In this document: positions 1-9,720 of the stretch, in pieces
Layout of the letters: each line of letters opens with the position of its first letter
How positions within the stretch are numbered: position 1 is the stretch's first letter
Source: Brevibacillus daliensis
Lineage (GTDB): Bacteria > Bacillota > Bacilli > Brevibacillales > Brevibacillaceae
Direction of reading: 5' to 3'
Assembly (NCBI RefSeq): GCF_021245735.1
Contig: NZ_JAJISB010000006.1
Span: 222,638 to 286,637 of the forward strand
DNA: 64,000 nt
The notes under the pieces: generated by a model
Databases searched by the model: none
Seen by the model: only the letters and a program-made list of their open reading frames with translations
What the model was told of the DNA's origin: nothing
Position numbers and translations under genes: made by a program

Positions 1-1
1 A

Positions 2-673
2 ACCATTAATGGGGTCCAGACGAATACGCGGGGAATGTTATTATCAACAGATGATAATGATAAGATAGAAGTGTTGAGAAGTTTGTTATTAAAAGTTACC
101 AACATCGAAATTAACAAGTTTCGTCCTCCGACGATGCTTGATCGTTTGGCCGTCCGTCATGGCCGCTATATCGAACGTGATTTGGAAGACAAAAAGACAT
201 TCCGTTTTATCCGCGATGAATTAGGGATTCTGGTTGATTTTCTGGCAGAACTGTTTAAAAAAGAAGGGAATCAGCTGATCGGGATTCGGGGAATGCCTCG
301 CGTGGGTAAAACCGAATCAATGATTGCTGCTAGTGTTTCTTCCAATAAACGCTGGACATTTATCTCATCTACTCTGCTCCGACAAACTGTTCGTAACTCG
401 CTAACCATTGATGAAATGTCTCCCAATCATGTGTATCTAATCGATGGTATTGTCTCTACGATGAGATCTACCGAACGTCATCACAGTCTGTTACGTGAGA
501 TCATGGCAATGCCTGCAACAAAAGTGATTGAGCATCCTGATATTTTTGTCAGGGAAACAGAGTATGAGTTGTCTGATTTCAATTACATCATTGAATTGAG
601 ACACCAACCAGATGAAGAGATTACATATGATCTGATTAATACGCGAGGTATTAATGACTTCGAGATGAATTAA
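2..673 (+). CDS. ymfK: YmfK-like DUF3388 protein, 5' truncated by window edge
   Basis: The frame is open to the left edge, so the true start is outside the window; about 223 residues are visible. A Walker-A-like GMPRVGKT sits about one third into the visible part, followed by hydrophobic strands, suggesting a P-loop nucleotide-binding fold. I recognise it as the DUF3388 protein found just upstream of ymfM/rodZ in bacilli; its function is unknown to me. It ends 13 nt before rodZ, so the two are probably co-transcribed. The family call rests on sequence feel plus position. Confidence 0.7.
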   Translation, partial: TINGVQTNTRGMLLSTDDNDKIEVLRSLLLKVTNIEINKFRPPTMLDRLAVRHGRYIERDLEDKKTFRFIRDELGILVDFLAELFKKEGNQLIGIRGMPRVGKTESMIAASVSSNKRWTFISSTLLRQTVRNSLTIDEMSPNHVYLIDGIVSTMRSTERHHSLLREIMAMPATKVIEHPDIFVRETEYELSDFNYIIELRHQPDEEITYDLINTRGINDFEMN

Positions 674-686
674 GGAGGGTAACCTT

Positions 687-1574
687 GTGTCAGAGCTCGG
701 CCAAGTATTGAAGAGAGCCAGAGAAGAAAAAGGCATCTCACTTGAAGAAATTCAAAAAATGACCAAAATCCAAACAAGATATCTGGAAGCGATCGAGCGG
801 GGTCACTTTCATTTTTTACCTGGTCACTTTTACGCAAGGGCTTTTATTAAAAGCTATGCGGAAGCGGTTGGGTTAGACTCCACTGAAATCCTTGAACAAT
901 ATCAATCTGAGTTGCCTGCTCAGCCAGCACCAGAACAAGTGGAAAGACTACAGAGACGCAATGTTGTAAAAAGAAGAATGCCGATTCAAACTGGTCGATG
1001 GGTTGCTCCAACACTTGTCATACTATTTGTCGTATTAGTAGCTGGACTGATATATGTGGCGGTTGTTAATGGTAATCAAACGGCTGCACCACCAGTAAAA
1101 CCTTCTGATCAAACGATTGAAAAGAAACCGGGAGAAGGCTTACCACCTACTCCACCTCAGACAACACCGCCAGTAACAACCCCAGGTACAGTTCCTGGAA
1201 CAACGCCTGATCCAAATTTGACTTTGCCAGGAGAAGAAGGCGGAGCTTCGACCGTAAAGCTTGTTGAGGAGAAAAAAGGACATTACACGTTTGAAGTGGC
1301 TCAAGCAGATAAGATTTCTCTTACCGTAAAAACAACTGGAAGCAGTTGGGTTCGAGTACGAGATAAAGCCGGAAAGAATCTGTACGAGTCAACGATGAAA
1401 GAAGGGCAAGAGCAGGTTGTAGAAGCTGGAGATACTGCTATATTACGTACTGGTAATTCCAGAGCGCTACAAATTATGGTTAATAACACACCGATTGATA
1501 TGAGCCAAGTGAAAGATCAGACTACTAATCTGGAATTTAAGCTTGCTCCGACTACGGGAACGACTACTCCCTAA
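687..1574 (+). CDS. rodZ: RodZ/YmfM cell-shape protein
   Basis: Bitopic membrane protein that links the MreB cytoskeleton to the cell-wall elongation machinery. Residues 1-70 form the cytoplasmic HTH_25 domain (begins SELGQVLKRAREEKGISLEE). A basic stretch (about 93-105) precedes one membrane helix (about 106-128). A Pro/Thr-rich linker (about 133-180) leads to an extracellular DUF4115-like beta domain. Start is GTG at 687, preceded by AAGGAGGGT at 672-680. At 295 aa it fits the family. A terminator follows at 1598-1637. Confidence 0.9.
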   Translation: MSELGQVLKRAREEKGISLEEIQKMTKIQTRYLEAIERGHFHFLPGHFYARAFIKSYAEAVGLDSTEILEQYQSELPAQPAPEQVERLQRRNVVKRRMPIQTGRWVAPTLVILFVVLVAGLIYVAVVNGNQTAAPPVKPSDQTIEKKPGEGLPPTPPQTTPPVTTPGTVPGTTPDPNLTLPGEEGGASTVKLVEEKKGHYTFEVAQADKISLTVKTTGSSWVRVRDKAGKNLYESTMKEGQEQVVEAGDTAILRTGNSRALQIMVNNTPIDMSQVKDQTTNLEFKLAPTTGTTTP

Positions 1575-1597
1575 CGAGTAAATGATGAAGGAAATAG

Positions 1598-1637
1598 ACA
1601 GCCGCCTTGAGCTAACACGCTTAAGCGGCTGTTTTTC
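1598..1637 (+). terminator. Terminator after rodZ
   Basis: ACAGCCGC (1598-1605) pairs with GCGGCTGT (1625-1632), followed by a T-rich tail. It closes the ymfK-rodZ unit. Confidence 0.8.
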
Positions 1638-1644
1638 TTTGACA

Positions 1645-1730
1645 GATAAGAATTTATAAAAATTCTCATCTGCATAAGTGCAACTAAGGCTTTGCCTGTG
1701 CCAAAGGCTTGGCAAAGCCAAGTTTTCTAA
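1645..1730 (+). repeat. Interspersed element 2, copy 1
   Basis: An 86-nt block with a second copy at 7307-7391. Both start with an AT-rich hairpin (GATAAGAATT ... AATTCTCATC), then share ATAAGTGCAACTAAGGCTTT and end AAGTTTTCTAA. From ATAAGTG to the end, 50 of 57 positions match by hand count. This copy has a perfect 9-bp hairpin, GGCTTTGCC with GGCAAAGCC. Both copies lie just downstream of a terminator. Confidence 0.75.
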
Positions 1731-1795
1731 TCTGCAAACTCGTTAAGGTCCAACATGGTAGTATGTACTGTTCTCTACACAATTAAGAGTGCGGA

Positions 1796-1846
1796 AAGTG
1801 CAAAAGGTCGTAGATGCTACGAAGTAGCTCATGGGTTGCACTTTTT
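1796..1846 (+). other. Terminator-like nested hairpin
   Basis: AAGTGCAA (1796-1803) pairs with TTGCACTT (1836-1843), followed by T's. An inner hairpin CGTAG/CTACG lies in the loop. The same TTGCACTT arm could instead pair with AAGTGCAA of element 2 (1676-1683), so two folds compete. No gene lies between them. Confidence 0.5.
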
Positions 1847-1848
1847 AA

Positions 1849-1958
1849 CTGTATAAGAATGTATAAACTTCTAGGCTTCGCTTCCTTATCCGCATGAAAA
1901 ACATCCGCTAAAGAAGAACCAGCTTCTTCGAAAGACTTCGATAAGAAGTTTTTCTTAT
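1849..1958 (+). repeat. Interspersed element 1, copy A
   Basis: A 110-nt intergenic element about 85 % identical by eye to 49026-49135 and more distantly to 11306-11428. Stem 1 is ATAAG (1853-1857) with CTTAT (1885-1889); the other copies have ATCAG/CTGAT, a compensatory change. Stem 2 is GAAGAA/TTCTTC. The 3' end is a terminator-like ACTTC/GAAGT hairpin followed by TTTTC. It probably acts as transcribed structured RNA or is a small mobile repeat. Confidence 0.75.
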
Positions 1959-2075
1959 CCGCACTCTTTGCTGTGTAGCTAGGTAGGACCTTAAATAGTT
2001 CTGGACAAAAAATGTGCTTCTTCTGCAACGGGCTACTGTGGAAAAGCTCAAGAGAAACCAAAACCAAAAGCCCGA

Positions 2076-2281
2076 AAAACCAGATTCTCTTTTCACACAG
2101 AGCGTCTTGGCGAAGCCCGACCCAGCGGAGCACTATTCATTGGCAAAAAGAAGCGAGACCCAGCAAGTCTTACAGTGAATACGTCGTTTTGAAGCTTCCT
2201 AGGGTGAATAGTGCGGAGCGGACAGTCAATCTTCATATGGGGCGAAGACTCTAGCGAAGTGTGAAAAGAGAATCTGGTTTT
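2076..2281. repeat. 206-bp unit with 23-bp perfect inverted ends (MITE-like)
   Basis: The outer arms 2076-2098 and 2259-2281 are perfect 23-bp inverted repeats; their core is CCAGATTCTCTTTTCACAC and its complement. A second inner pair, GCACTATTCA (2130-2139) and TGAATAGTGC (2205-2214), is also perfect. A 15-nt direct repeat with two mismatches lies at 2112-2126 and 2150-2164. No transposase or credible ORF is inside. I found no clear target-site duplication. It could be a non-autonomous mobile element or a large cruciform or RNA hairpin. Confidence 0.65.
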
Positions 2282-2375
2282 CTCGCCGACAGCAGGAAGA
2301 AAACGATTTTTTTTTTATAAGTAAAACACGTACATTTATTAGAGAATTGGGAGTCTTTTGATAGAGATTCCCATT

Positions 2376-2405
2376 TTGACTAGTCGCCTAAGCATATATT
2401 ATACT
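2376..2405 (+). promoter_or_regulatory. Probable sigma-A promoter of rimO
   Basis: TTGACT (2376-2381), 18-nt spacer, TATACT (2400-2405), ending 44 nt before the rimO start. The rest of the 875-nt gap between rodZ and rimO holds the repeats listed separately and no supported gene. Confidence 0.6.
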
Positions 2406-2449
2406 GATTAGGTGTATTTGGGCAGGATGAAGTATTGGAGGAAGAGTAA

Positions 2450-3793
2450 ATGACTGATAAATCAACATCCCGAGAGAAAGTTGCTATCGTAACCCTTGGT
2501 TGTGAGAAGAACCTAGTGGATTCAGATATGATGGCTCATCTGATCGATGATAAGGGATATGAATTAGTGGATAATCCGGAAGAAGCTACAGTAGTAATCG
2601 TTAATACCTGTGGATTTATTGATGCAGCCAAGGAAGAATCGGTAAACAAGATATTAGATATGGCTGAGTTAAAAGAGAAAGGTAATCTGAAATCACTTGT
2701 GGTTGCAGGTTGTTTAACACAACGATATAAAGAAGATTTGCTCGATGAAATCCCGGAAGTAGATGGAATCGTAGGAACCGGTGATTTTATGGCAATAACT
2801 AACGTAATAGAAGATACACTGGTTGGTAAAAGAACAAGTCTTGTTGGTAACCCGATCTTCAATTATGAAGAGGTCATTAAACGAAAAGTGAAAGAAGGCA
2901 CGTATACGACGTATATCAAAATTGCCGAGGGATGCGATAATGCCTGTACGTTCTGTAGTATTCCATTAATGCGTGGTAAGTTCCGGAGTCGTTCAATCGA
3001 ATCTATTGTGGAAGAGGCGACATATCTTGCTTCCAAGGGAATTGTGGAGATCTCTTTGATCGCACAGGATTCTACGAACTATGGAATGGATCTGTACGGT
3101 AAGATCATGCTGCCGGAGCTTCTTGACACACTTGCAAAGATTGATGGCATTGAATGGATTCGCTTGCATTATGCATACCCAGGATTCTTCTCAGATGAGT
3201 TGATCTCAACGTTTGCTAAAAATCCAAAAGTCTGCAAATATATTGATATGCCATTGCAACACTCAGAGGATCTGATTTTAAAACGGATGCGTCGTCCAGG
3301 ACGTCAGACAGATATTCGCCAGCTAGTTGCCAAAATCAGAGCGCAAGTACCTGATGTAGCTCTACGTACATCGCTGATTGTTGGTTTTCCTGGGGAGACA
3401 GAGGAAGAGTTCCAGAATCTCTGTGAGTTTGTAAAAGATATCAAGTTTGACCGACTGGGAGTCTTTACGTATTCAGAAGAAGATGATACACCAGCTACTC
3501 GTCTTCCTAACCAGATCGATGAAGAGGTTAAGGAAAAACGGGCTAATATTATTATGGAAATTCAACGTCAAATTGCAAATGAAAAAAATGGACAGTACGT
3601 TGGGAAAGAACTAGATGTATTGGTCGAGAAGTACGAAGGACGGAATAATGTACACGTAGGACGTACTCAATATGATGCACCTGAAATAGACGGTGAAGTT
3701 TTTATTTCCAATTATAATGGAGAGCTTGGAAAGATTGTGAAAGTGAGAATAACACATTCTTACGATTATGATCTAGCTGGGGAGGTTATTTAG
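2450..3793 (+). CDS. rimO: Ribosomal protein S12 methylthiotransferase RimO
   Basis: Radical-SAM enzyme adding a methylthio group to the conserved aspartate of ribosomal protein S12. The N-terminal UPF0004 domain has the three cluster cysteines (TLGCEKN, NTCGFID, AGCLTQ). The radical-SAM motif CDNACTFCSIP is at about residues 163-173, and a TRAM domain ends the protein. The motif C-S-I-P-L-M-R-G-K-F-R-S-R is typical of RimO rather than MiaB. At 447 aa, with a GGAGGA ribosome site, it fits. It heads a unit with pgsA, cinA and the helicase gene. Confidence 0.93.
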   Translation: MTDKSTSREKVAIVTLGCEKNLVDSDMMAHLIDDKGYELVDNPEEATVVIVNTCGFIDAAKEESVNKILDMAELKEKGNLKSLVVAGCLTQRYKEDLLDEIPEVDGIVGTGDFMAITNVIEDTLVGKRTSLVGNPIFNYEEVIKRKVKEGTYTTYIKIAEGCDNACTFCSIPLMRGKFRSRSIESIVEEATYLASKGIVEISLIAQDSTNYGMDLYGKIMLPELLDTLAKIDGIEWIRLHYAYPGFFSDELISTFAKNPKVCKYIDMPLQHSEDLILKRMRRPGRQTDIRQLVAKIRAQVPDVALRTSLIVGFPGETEEEFQNLCEFVKDIKFDRLGVFTYSEEDDTPATRLPNQIDEEVKEKRANIIMEIQRQIANEKNGQYVGKELDVLVEKYEGRNNVHVGRTQYDAPEIDGEVFISNYNGELGKIVKVRITHSYDYDLAGEVI

Positions 3794-3796
3794 CTA

Positions 3797-4372
3797 ATGA
3801 ATCTTGCTAACCGCATCACGCTGGCCAGAATTTTTCTGGTCCCTGTCGTCATGTTTTTTCTATTAGTTGAATACAAATTTGGCACATTTACCATCGGACA
3901 ATTAACTATGACGTACAATGAGCTGATTGCGGCTCTCGTATTTATTCTGGCTGCCAGTACAGATGGTCTGGATGGATACATTGCACGTAAACGCAAGATT
4001 GTAACGAATTTAGGGAAATTTTTAGATCCACTGGCTGATAAACTACTGGTTTCGGCTGCGCTAATCTCTTTGGTTGAAATGCAGCGCATTGAAGCTTGGG
4101 TAGTTATTGTCATTATTAGTAGAGAGTTTGCTGTTACTGGGCTTCGAATGATTGCATCTGCTGAAGGTAAAGTAATCGCTGCTAGTGCCATGGGTAAAAT
4201 TAAAACCTGGGTACAAATTGTAGCTATCACTGTCTTAATGATGAATAATTTTCCGTTCGAAATAGTGGGAATTCCATTCGATAAAATTGCAGTTTGGGCA
4301 ATGGTTTTAATTACGTTATACTCTGGATATGACTATTTCTCCAAAAATCGTAATATCATTCAATATTCATAA
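3797..4372 (+). CDS. pgsA: CDP-diacylglycerol-glycerol-3-phosphate phosphatidyltransferase
   Basis: Membrane enzyme making phosphatidylglycerol phosphate from CDP-diacylglycerol and glycerol-3-phosphate. The CDP-alcohol phosphatidyltransferase signature is seen as DGLDGYIAR ... GKFLDPLADK (residues about 55-82). Several membrane helices are visible, and the 191 aa length is normal. It starts 3 nt after the rimO stop, with GGGGAGG as ribosome site inside the end of rimO, so expression is probably coupled. Confidence 0.95.
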   Translation: MNLANRITLARIFLVPVVMFFLLVEYKFGTFTIGQLTMTYNELIAALVFILAASTDGLDGYIARKRKIVTNLGKFLDPLADKLLVSAALISLVEMQRIEAWVVIVIISREFAVTGLRMIASAEGKVIAASAMGKIKTWVQIVAITVLMMNNFPFEIVGIPFDKIAVWAMVLITLYSGYDYFSKNRNIIQYS

Positions 4373-4393
4373 AGAGAAACGGGATGAAGAGTG

Positions 4394-5638
4394 ATGAAAG
4401 CGGAAATTATAGCGGTGGGGACTGAGTTACTACTCGGGCAAATTGCTAATACGAATGCACAATATTTATCTCAGAAGCTTGCAGAAGCGGGAATAAATGT
4501 TTATTACCATGTTACGGTTGGGGATAATTCTGAACGCTTAAAGCAAGTAATTGAACGTGCAAAATCACGTTCCGATCTCATCATTTTTTCTGGGGGGTTA
4601 GGTCCTACCCAGGATGATATAACAAAAGAAGTTATAGCTGAACACTTAGGCACAAAGCTCGTTACGAATGAAAAAGCTTTGCAAAATATCCTTGAATCTT
4701 TCAAGCGCCGCGGGATGATTATGACGGAAAATAATCGCAAACAAGCACTTGTTATTGAGGATTCTATTGTGTTTGACAATGATTTCGGGATGGCACCAGG
4801 TATGGGGATAACGCATGATGGCACAACCTACGCCTTGTTGCCTGGGCCTCCTAGTGAGTTATATCCAATGGTTCAAAACTATATGATGCCGTTTTTAACT
4901 TCTTTAGAGAAGGAAGACCAGGTGTTTTATTCCCGTGTTCTTTGTTTCTTTGGAATTGGAGAATCGTTACTCGAAGATAAGCTGATTGATTTAATTGAGC
5001 AACAGTCTAATCCAACAATTGCACCGTATGCAAAAGAATATGAGGTAACGTTACGCATTACTGCACGTGCTGCAACCATTAGTGAAGCTGATGCAATGCT
5101 GGATCAGGTAGAAAACACGATTCGTGAACGTGTTGGTGAGCATATTTATGCAATTGGGGAAACATCCTTGCAACAAGTGCTATATGATAAATTGCTTACG
5201 ACTCACAAAACGATTGCTCTGGCTGAAAGCTGTACAGGAGGCACCGTTTCCAGGTTAATTACTTCCATTCCTGGTGCTGCTCAGATTTTCAATGGTGGCG
5301 TGGTATGTTACTCCAACCTGGTGAAAAACAAGTATCTGGGTGTACCTGAAGAGGTACTGAATAAGCACGGTGCAGTGAGCGAAGAAACAGCGCGGATCAT
5401 GGCTGAAAATATTCGAGAAAATATGCAAACCTCATATGGTATCTCAATTACAGGGGTTGCAGGACCTGATACTTCAGAAGGGAAGCCAGTGGGGCTTGTT
5501 TACATTGGAATTGCATGTGAAGGATTACCAACTGTGGTCAAAAAGTTACATTTATCAGGACAACGTTCCACTATTATTGGTCGGGTAGCTAAGTATGTCT
5601 TGTTCTATACTCTGCAACATTTGCGTTGCAATGAATAA
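4394..5638 (+). CDS. cinA: CinA family competence/damage protein
   Basis: The N-terminal molybdopterin-binding-like (COG1058) domain has GTELLLGQ and GGLGPTQDD. The C-terminal CinA amidohydrolase domain has AESCTGG and ITGVAGPD; related domains deamidate nicotinamide mononucleotide. Linked to recA in many bacilli, where it is often made during competence. I chose ATG 4394 over GTG 4391, giving 414 aa, close to the B. subtilis protein. Confidence 0.93.
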   Translation: MKAEIIAVGTELLLGQIANTNAQYLSQKLAEAGINVYYHVTVGDNSERLKQVIERAKSRSDLIIFSGGLGPTQDDITKEVIAEHLGTKLVTNEKALQNILESFKRRGMIMTENNRKQALVIEDSIVFDNDFGMAPGMGITHDGTTYALLPGPPSELYPMVQNYMMPFLTSLEKEDQVFYSRVLCFFGIGESLLEDKLIDLIEQQSNPTIAPYAKEYEVTLRITARAATISEADAMLDQVENTIRERVGEHIYAIGETSLQQVLYDKLLTTHKTIALAESCTGGTVSRLITSIPGAAQIFNGGVVCYSNLVKNKYLGVPEEVLNKHGAVSEETARIMAENIRENMQTSYGISITGVAGPDTSEGKPVGLVYIGIACEGLPTVVKKLHLSGQRSTIIGRVAKYVLFYTLQHLRCNE

Positions 5639-5653
5639 AGAAAGGTGACATTT

Positions 5654-7240
<1,587 letters not shown>

Positions 7241-7258
7241 TTGCTATGATAAAAGAGG

Positions 7259-7301
7259 AAAAGGTTTTTTTCTGAGTTGATTCTCGGGAAAAAACCTTTT
7301 T
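7259..7301 (+). terminator. Terminator after the helicase gene
   Basis: AAAAGGTTTTTTT (7259-7271) pairs with AAAAAACCTTTTT (7289-7301), a strong hairpin with a T-run, 19 nt after the stop codon. Confidence 0.85.
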
Positions 7302-7306
7302 TGATT

Positions 7307-7391
7307 GATAGGAATTTATCAAAATTCTATCTGTATAAGTGCAACTAAGGCTTTACCCGCACCAGAGGCTTGGCAAATTCAAGTTTTCTAA
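7307..7391 (+). repeat. Interspersed element 2, copy 2
   Basis: Second copy of the element at 1645-1730. It keeps the 5' AT-rich hairpin (GATAGGAATT ... AATTCTATC) and the block ATAAGTGCAACTAAGGCTTT (7335-7354). The 9-bp inner hairpin of copy 1 is decayed here. It lies between a terminator and the recA regulatory region. Confidence 0.75.
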
Positions 7392-7402
7392 CAGAATCAG
7401 AA

Positions 7403-7518
7403 CGTATTTTGTCTTAGTGAAAATCATTTCCAAATGGCGGAGGATACTCGAAAAATGGCGTCTGAATTGGCTTTTAGATGCTTGGCAAACACCTGTTTTG
7501 GCTGGAAGACAAAATACG
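7403..7518. repeat. 13-bp perfect inverted repeat upstream of recA
   Basis: CGTATTTTGTCTT (7403-7415) and AAGACAAAATACG (7506-7518) are exact inverse complements 90 nt apart. The right arm abuts the LexA box. The interior has no convincing gene. It may be a small decayed mobile unit or a cruciform at the recA promoter. Confidence 0.6.
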
Positions 7519-7530
7519 AATATTTGTTCG
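7517..7530 (+). promoter_or_regulatory. LexA (SOS) box of recA
   Basis: CGAATATTTGTTCG matches the Gram-positive LexA/DinR operator CGAACNNNNGTTCG with one mismatch. It lies 10 nt upstream of the probable -35, as expected for damage-induced recA. Confidence 0.82.
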
Positions 7531-7540
7531 CGAAAAATAC

Positions 7541-7569
7541 TTGTAATGACCTCTATCTCGATGTATGAT
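7541..7569 (+). promoter_or_regulatory. recA promoter
   Basis: TTGTAA (7541-7546), 17-nt spacer, TATGAT (7564-7569). The start codon lies 48 nt downstream. Confidence 0.65.
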
Positions 7570-7617
7570 AAATACAGAAGAAAAAAGTTGGAAGGTACGA
7601 GAAAGGGAGTGTCGTGA

Positions 7618-8676
7618 TTGTCAGATCGTCGCGCTGCATTAGAGAGTGCATTACGTCAAATAGAAAAGCAATTTGGTAAAGGTTCCATTATGAAAATGGG
7701 AGAAATGGCAAATACCCAGGTTTCCACTATCTCAACCGGTGCACTTGCTCTAGATATTGCCTTAGGTGTTGGCGGTTTCCCGCGCGGCCGAATTATCGAA
7801 GTATATGGACCTGAGTCTTCCGGTAAAACAACTGTAGCACTGCATGCGATTGCAGAGGTACAAAAGCAAGGTGGACAAGCTGCGTTTATTGATGCAGAAC
7901 ATGCTCTTGACCCTGTGTATGCGGCTAAGCTCGGTGTAAATATAGAAGAATTGTTACTTTCCCAACCAGATACAGGTGAACAGGCACTTGAAATTGCTGA
8001 AGCACTTGTTCGTTCTGGCGCGGTTGATATTATCGTAATTGACTCTGTTGCTGCCTTGGTGCCAAAAGCAGAGATTGAAGGCGACATGGGTGATTCTCAC
8101 GTAGGTTTGCAGGCACGTTTGATGTCTCAAGCTTTGCGTAAGCTGTCCGGCGCAATCAATAAGTCTAAGACGATTACAATCTTTATTAACCAACTTCGTG
8201 AAAAAGTGGGAGTAATGTTTGGTAACCCTGAAACGACACCAGGTGGTCGTGCACTGAAATTCTACGCTAGTGTTCGACTTGATGTTCGTAAAGCAGAAAG
8301 TATCAAGCAAGGTAATGATATTGTAGGTACAAAAACCAAGATTAAAGTAGTAAAAAATAAAGTAGCTCCTCCGTTTAAAACGGCAGAGGTTGATATTATG
8401 TACGGAGAAGGTATCTCCAAGGAAGGTAGCGTCCTTGATATTGGGGCTGAATTGGACATTGTAGCGAAGAGTGGTGCCTGGTATGCATTCAATGAAGAGC
8501 GTCTGGGGCAAGGCCGTGAGAATGCGAAGATGTTCCTCAAGGAAAATACTGCAGTTGCTACCCAAATCGAAGGGAAGATTCGTGAGTACTACAGCTTGAA
8601 CCCTAATTCTGTCCCTGTGGGTGAGGAAGAGCATGATCCAGAACAGGACGAAGAACCAACCTTCGATCTTGAATAA
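7618..8676 (+). CDS. recA: Recombinase RecA
   Basis: Forms filaments on single-stranded DNA, drives strand exchange and triggers LexA self-cleavage. Walker A GPESSGKT is at residues 64-71, the [14 protein letters not shown] Walker B at about 138-147, and the L2 loop region is [21 protein letters not shown]. The tail is acidic. The start is TTG at 7618 after AGGGAG (7604-7609), giving 352 aa. LexA box and promoter are upstream; a terminator overlaps the recX leader. Confidence 0.97.
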   Translation: MSDRRAALESALRQIEKQFGKGSIMKMGEMANTQVSTISTGALALDIALGVGGFPRGRIIEVYGPESSGKTTVALHAIAEVQKQGGQAAFIDAEHALDPVYAAKLGVNIEELLLSQPDTGEQALEIAEALVRSGAVDIIVIDSVAALVPKAEIEGDMGDSHVGLQARLMSQALRKLSGAINKSKTITIFINQLREKVGVMFGNPETTPGGRALKFYASVRLDVRKAESIKQGNDIVGTKTKIKVVKNKVAPPFKTAEVDIMYGEGISKEGSVLDIGAELDIVAKSGAWYAFNEERLGQGRENAKMFLKENTAVATQIEGKIREYYSLNPNSVPVGEEEHDPEQDEEPTFDLE

Positions 8677-8689
8677 TATCGAAAGAGAA

Positions 8690-8726
8690 CATAAGCCCGT
8701 CGCCTACTCGACGGGCTTATGTTTAA
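8690..8726 (+). terminator. Terminator between recA and recX
   Basis: CATAAGCCCGTCG (8690-8702) and CGACGGGCTTATG (8709-8721) form a 13-bp stem with a 6-nt loop and a T-rich tail. It would limit recX expression to read-through from recA. Confidence 0.88.
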
Positions 8727-8742
8727 TTGTAGAGGAGGGCCC

Positions 8743-9399
8743 ATGATTACAGGGGGAATCATCACGGCAGTAAAGAAAGATCCCAAAAAGAAATTCTATT
8801 ATCGAATCGATATAAATGAAGAATATGCTTTTGATGTACATGAAGATATCTTTATTAAATATCAGCTAACCAAAGGAAAAGAAATTGATAACAATTTTTA
8901 TGTAGAGGTTTTGCAAGCGGAAGAAGAGAATAAAGCATATCTTTCGGCGATTCGATATTTGGGATACCGACCCAGAACCGCCTATCAACTGGAACAATAC
9001 TTAATAGATAAGGAATTTTCTCCTGGACTGGCAGAAAAGGTAACGGAGCGTTGCACGAAGCAAGGATACATCAATGACCAGCAATTCGCGGAGAAGTGGA
9101 TAGAAGAACGATTGCGTTTAAAACCAAGGGGCAGTTATATGCTCCGTATGGAGTTAAAGCAAAAAGGTATCTCATCACATATTATTGACCGAGCGCTTGG
9201 AGAGGTAGAATTTGAAGAAGAGGTAGAAGCAGCACGAACTTTGCTTCGAGCTAAGATAGCTAAATTACGAGGGGAATTTGACCCGAAGATTGAGCAAAAA
9301 ACACTCCAATTCCTCATTCGAAAGGGCTTCTCACATTCAATCGTTCAAAAGCTTCGTAATGAATGGCGATCTGGTCAGCTCCCGGGTGAGATAGATTAA
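8743..9399 (+). CDS. recX: Regulatory protein RecX
   Basis: RecX modulates RecA filaments. Visible features are the helical RecX repeats (e.g. YLGYRPRTAYQLEQYL, GYINDQQFAEKWIEERLRLK, RKGFSHSIVQKL). I start at ATG 8743 because AGGAGGG (8733-8739) precedes it; an in-frame ATG at 8719 lies inside the recA terminator stem. Length is 218 aa. Only the intergenic terminator separates it from recA. Confidence 0.87.
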   Translation: MITGGIITAVKKDPKKKFYYRIDINEEYAFDVHEDIFIKYQLTKGKEIDNNFYVEVLQAEEENKAYLSAIRYLGYRPRTAYQLEQYLIDKEFSPGLAEKVTERCTKQGYINDQQFAEKWIEERLRLKPRGSYMLRMELKQKGISSHIIDRALGEVEFEEEVEAARTLLRAKIAKLRGEFDPKIEQKTLQFLIRKGFSHSIVQKLRNEWRSGQLPGEID

Positions 9400-9443
9400 G
9401 GGATACATTCAAATGACAAATTGAGAAGCGAATTGGCAAATCC

Positions 9444-9473
9444 TTGACAAGGCTTGTTTGCAAATAATAAAAT
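9444..9473 (+). promoter_or_regulatory. Probable rny promoter
   Basis: TTGACA (9444-9449), 18-nt spacer, TAAAAT (9468-9473). It implies an mRNA leader of about 240 nt ahead of rny. Confidence 0.6.
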
Positions 9474-9535
9474 AGGTTTATGTTTACTTGATGTACCTTA
9501 ACTTTTTTACTTATTTTGTAAATCCATAACTGAAA

Positions 9536-9601
9536 CATCCATGAGCCTATCATGTATGTGTCGACCGAACTGAATCGGTCTTGTTTTTTAGGCTATGGAT
9601 G
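9536..9601 (+). other. Nested hairpin with internal terminator in the rny leader
   Basis: An outer stem CATCCATGAGCCTA (9536-9549) with TAGGCTATGGATG (9589-9601), one bulge, encloses an inner hairpin GACCGA/TCGGTC (9563-9580) followed by TTGTTTTTT. The inner part looks like a terminator. The right outer arm can also pair with ATCCATA near 9522, offering a competing fold. Either a recX terminator or a cis-acting leader for rny. Confidence 0.55.
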
Positions 9602-9720
9602 CCAATTGTTTCCTATTTGTCTAATTTCAATTCGGAAATGGACAAGCGGGACTCATCAGAAAAGAATGAAGTGCATGAACGCATAAGTCAATAATCAAAG
9701 GAGGTGTAAGAGAAAAACGT

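Noticed and set aside
1783..2254. ORFs on both strands in the rodZ-rimO gap
   Set aside because: They run through repeats and palindromes, lack ribosome sites, and have low-complexity translations; the DNA is better explained by the structured elements.
2068..2290. Target-site duplication flanking the 206-bp unit
   Set aside because: Flanks contain similar GCCCGA and GCCGAC strings but no exact direct repeat, so insertion cannot be shown from this copy.
7339..7617. 92-codon ORF directly before recA
   Set aside because: It overlaps element 2, the inverted repeat, the LexA box and the recA promoter, has no ribosome site, and encodes no recognisable protein.
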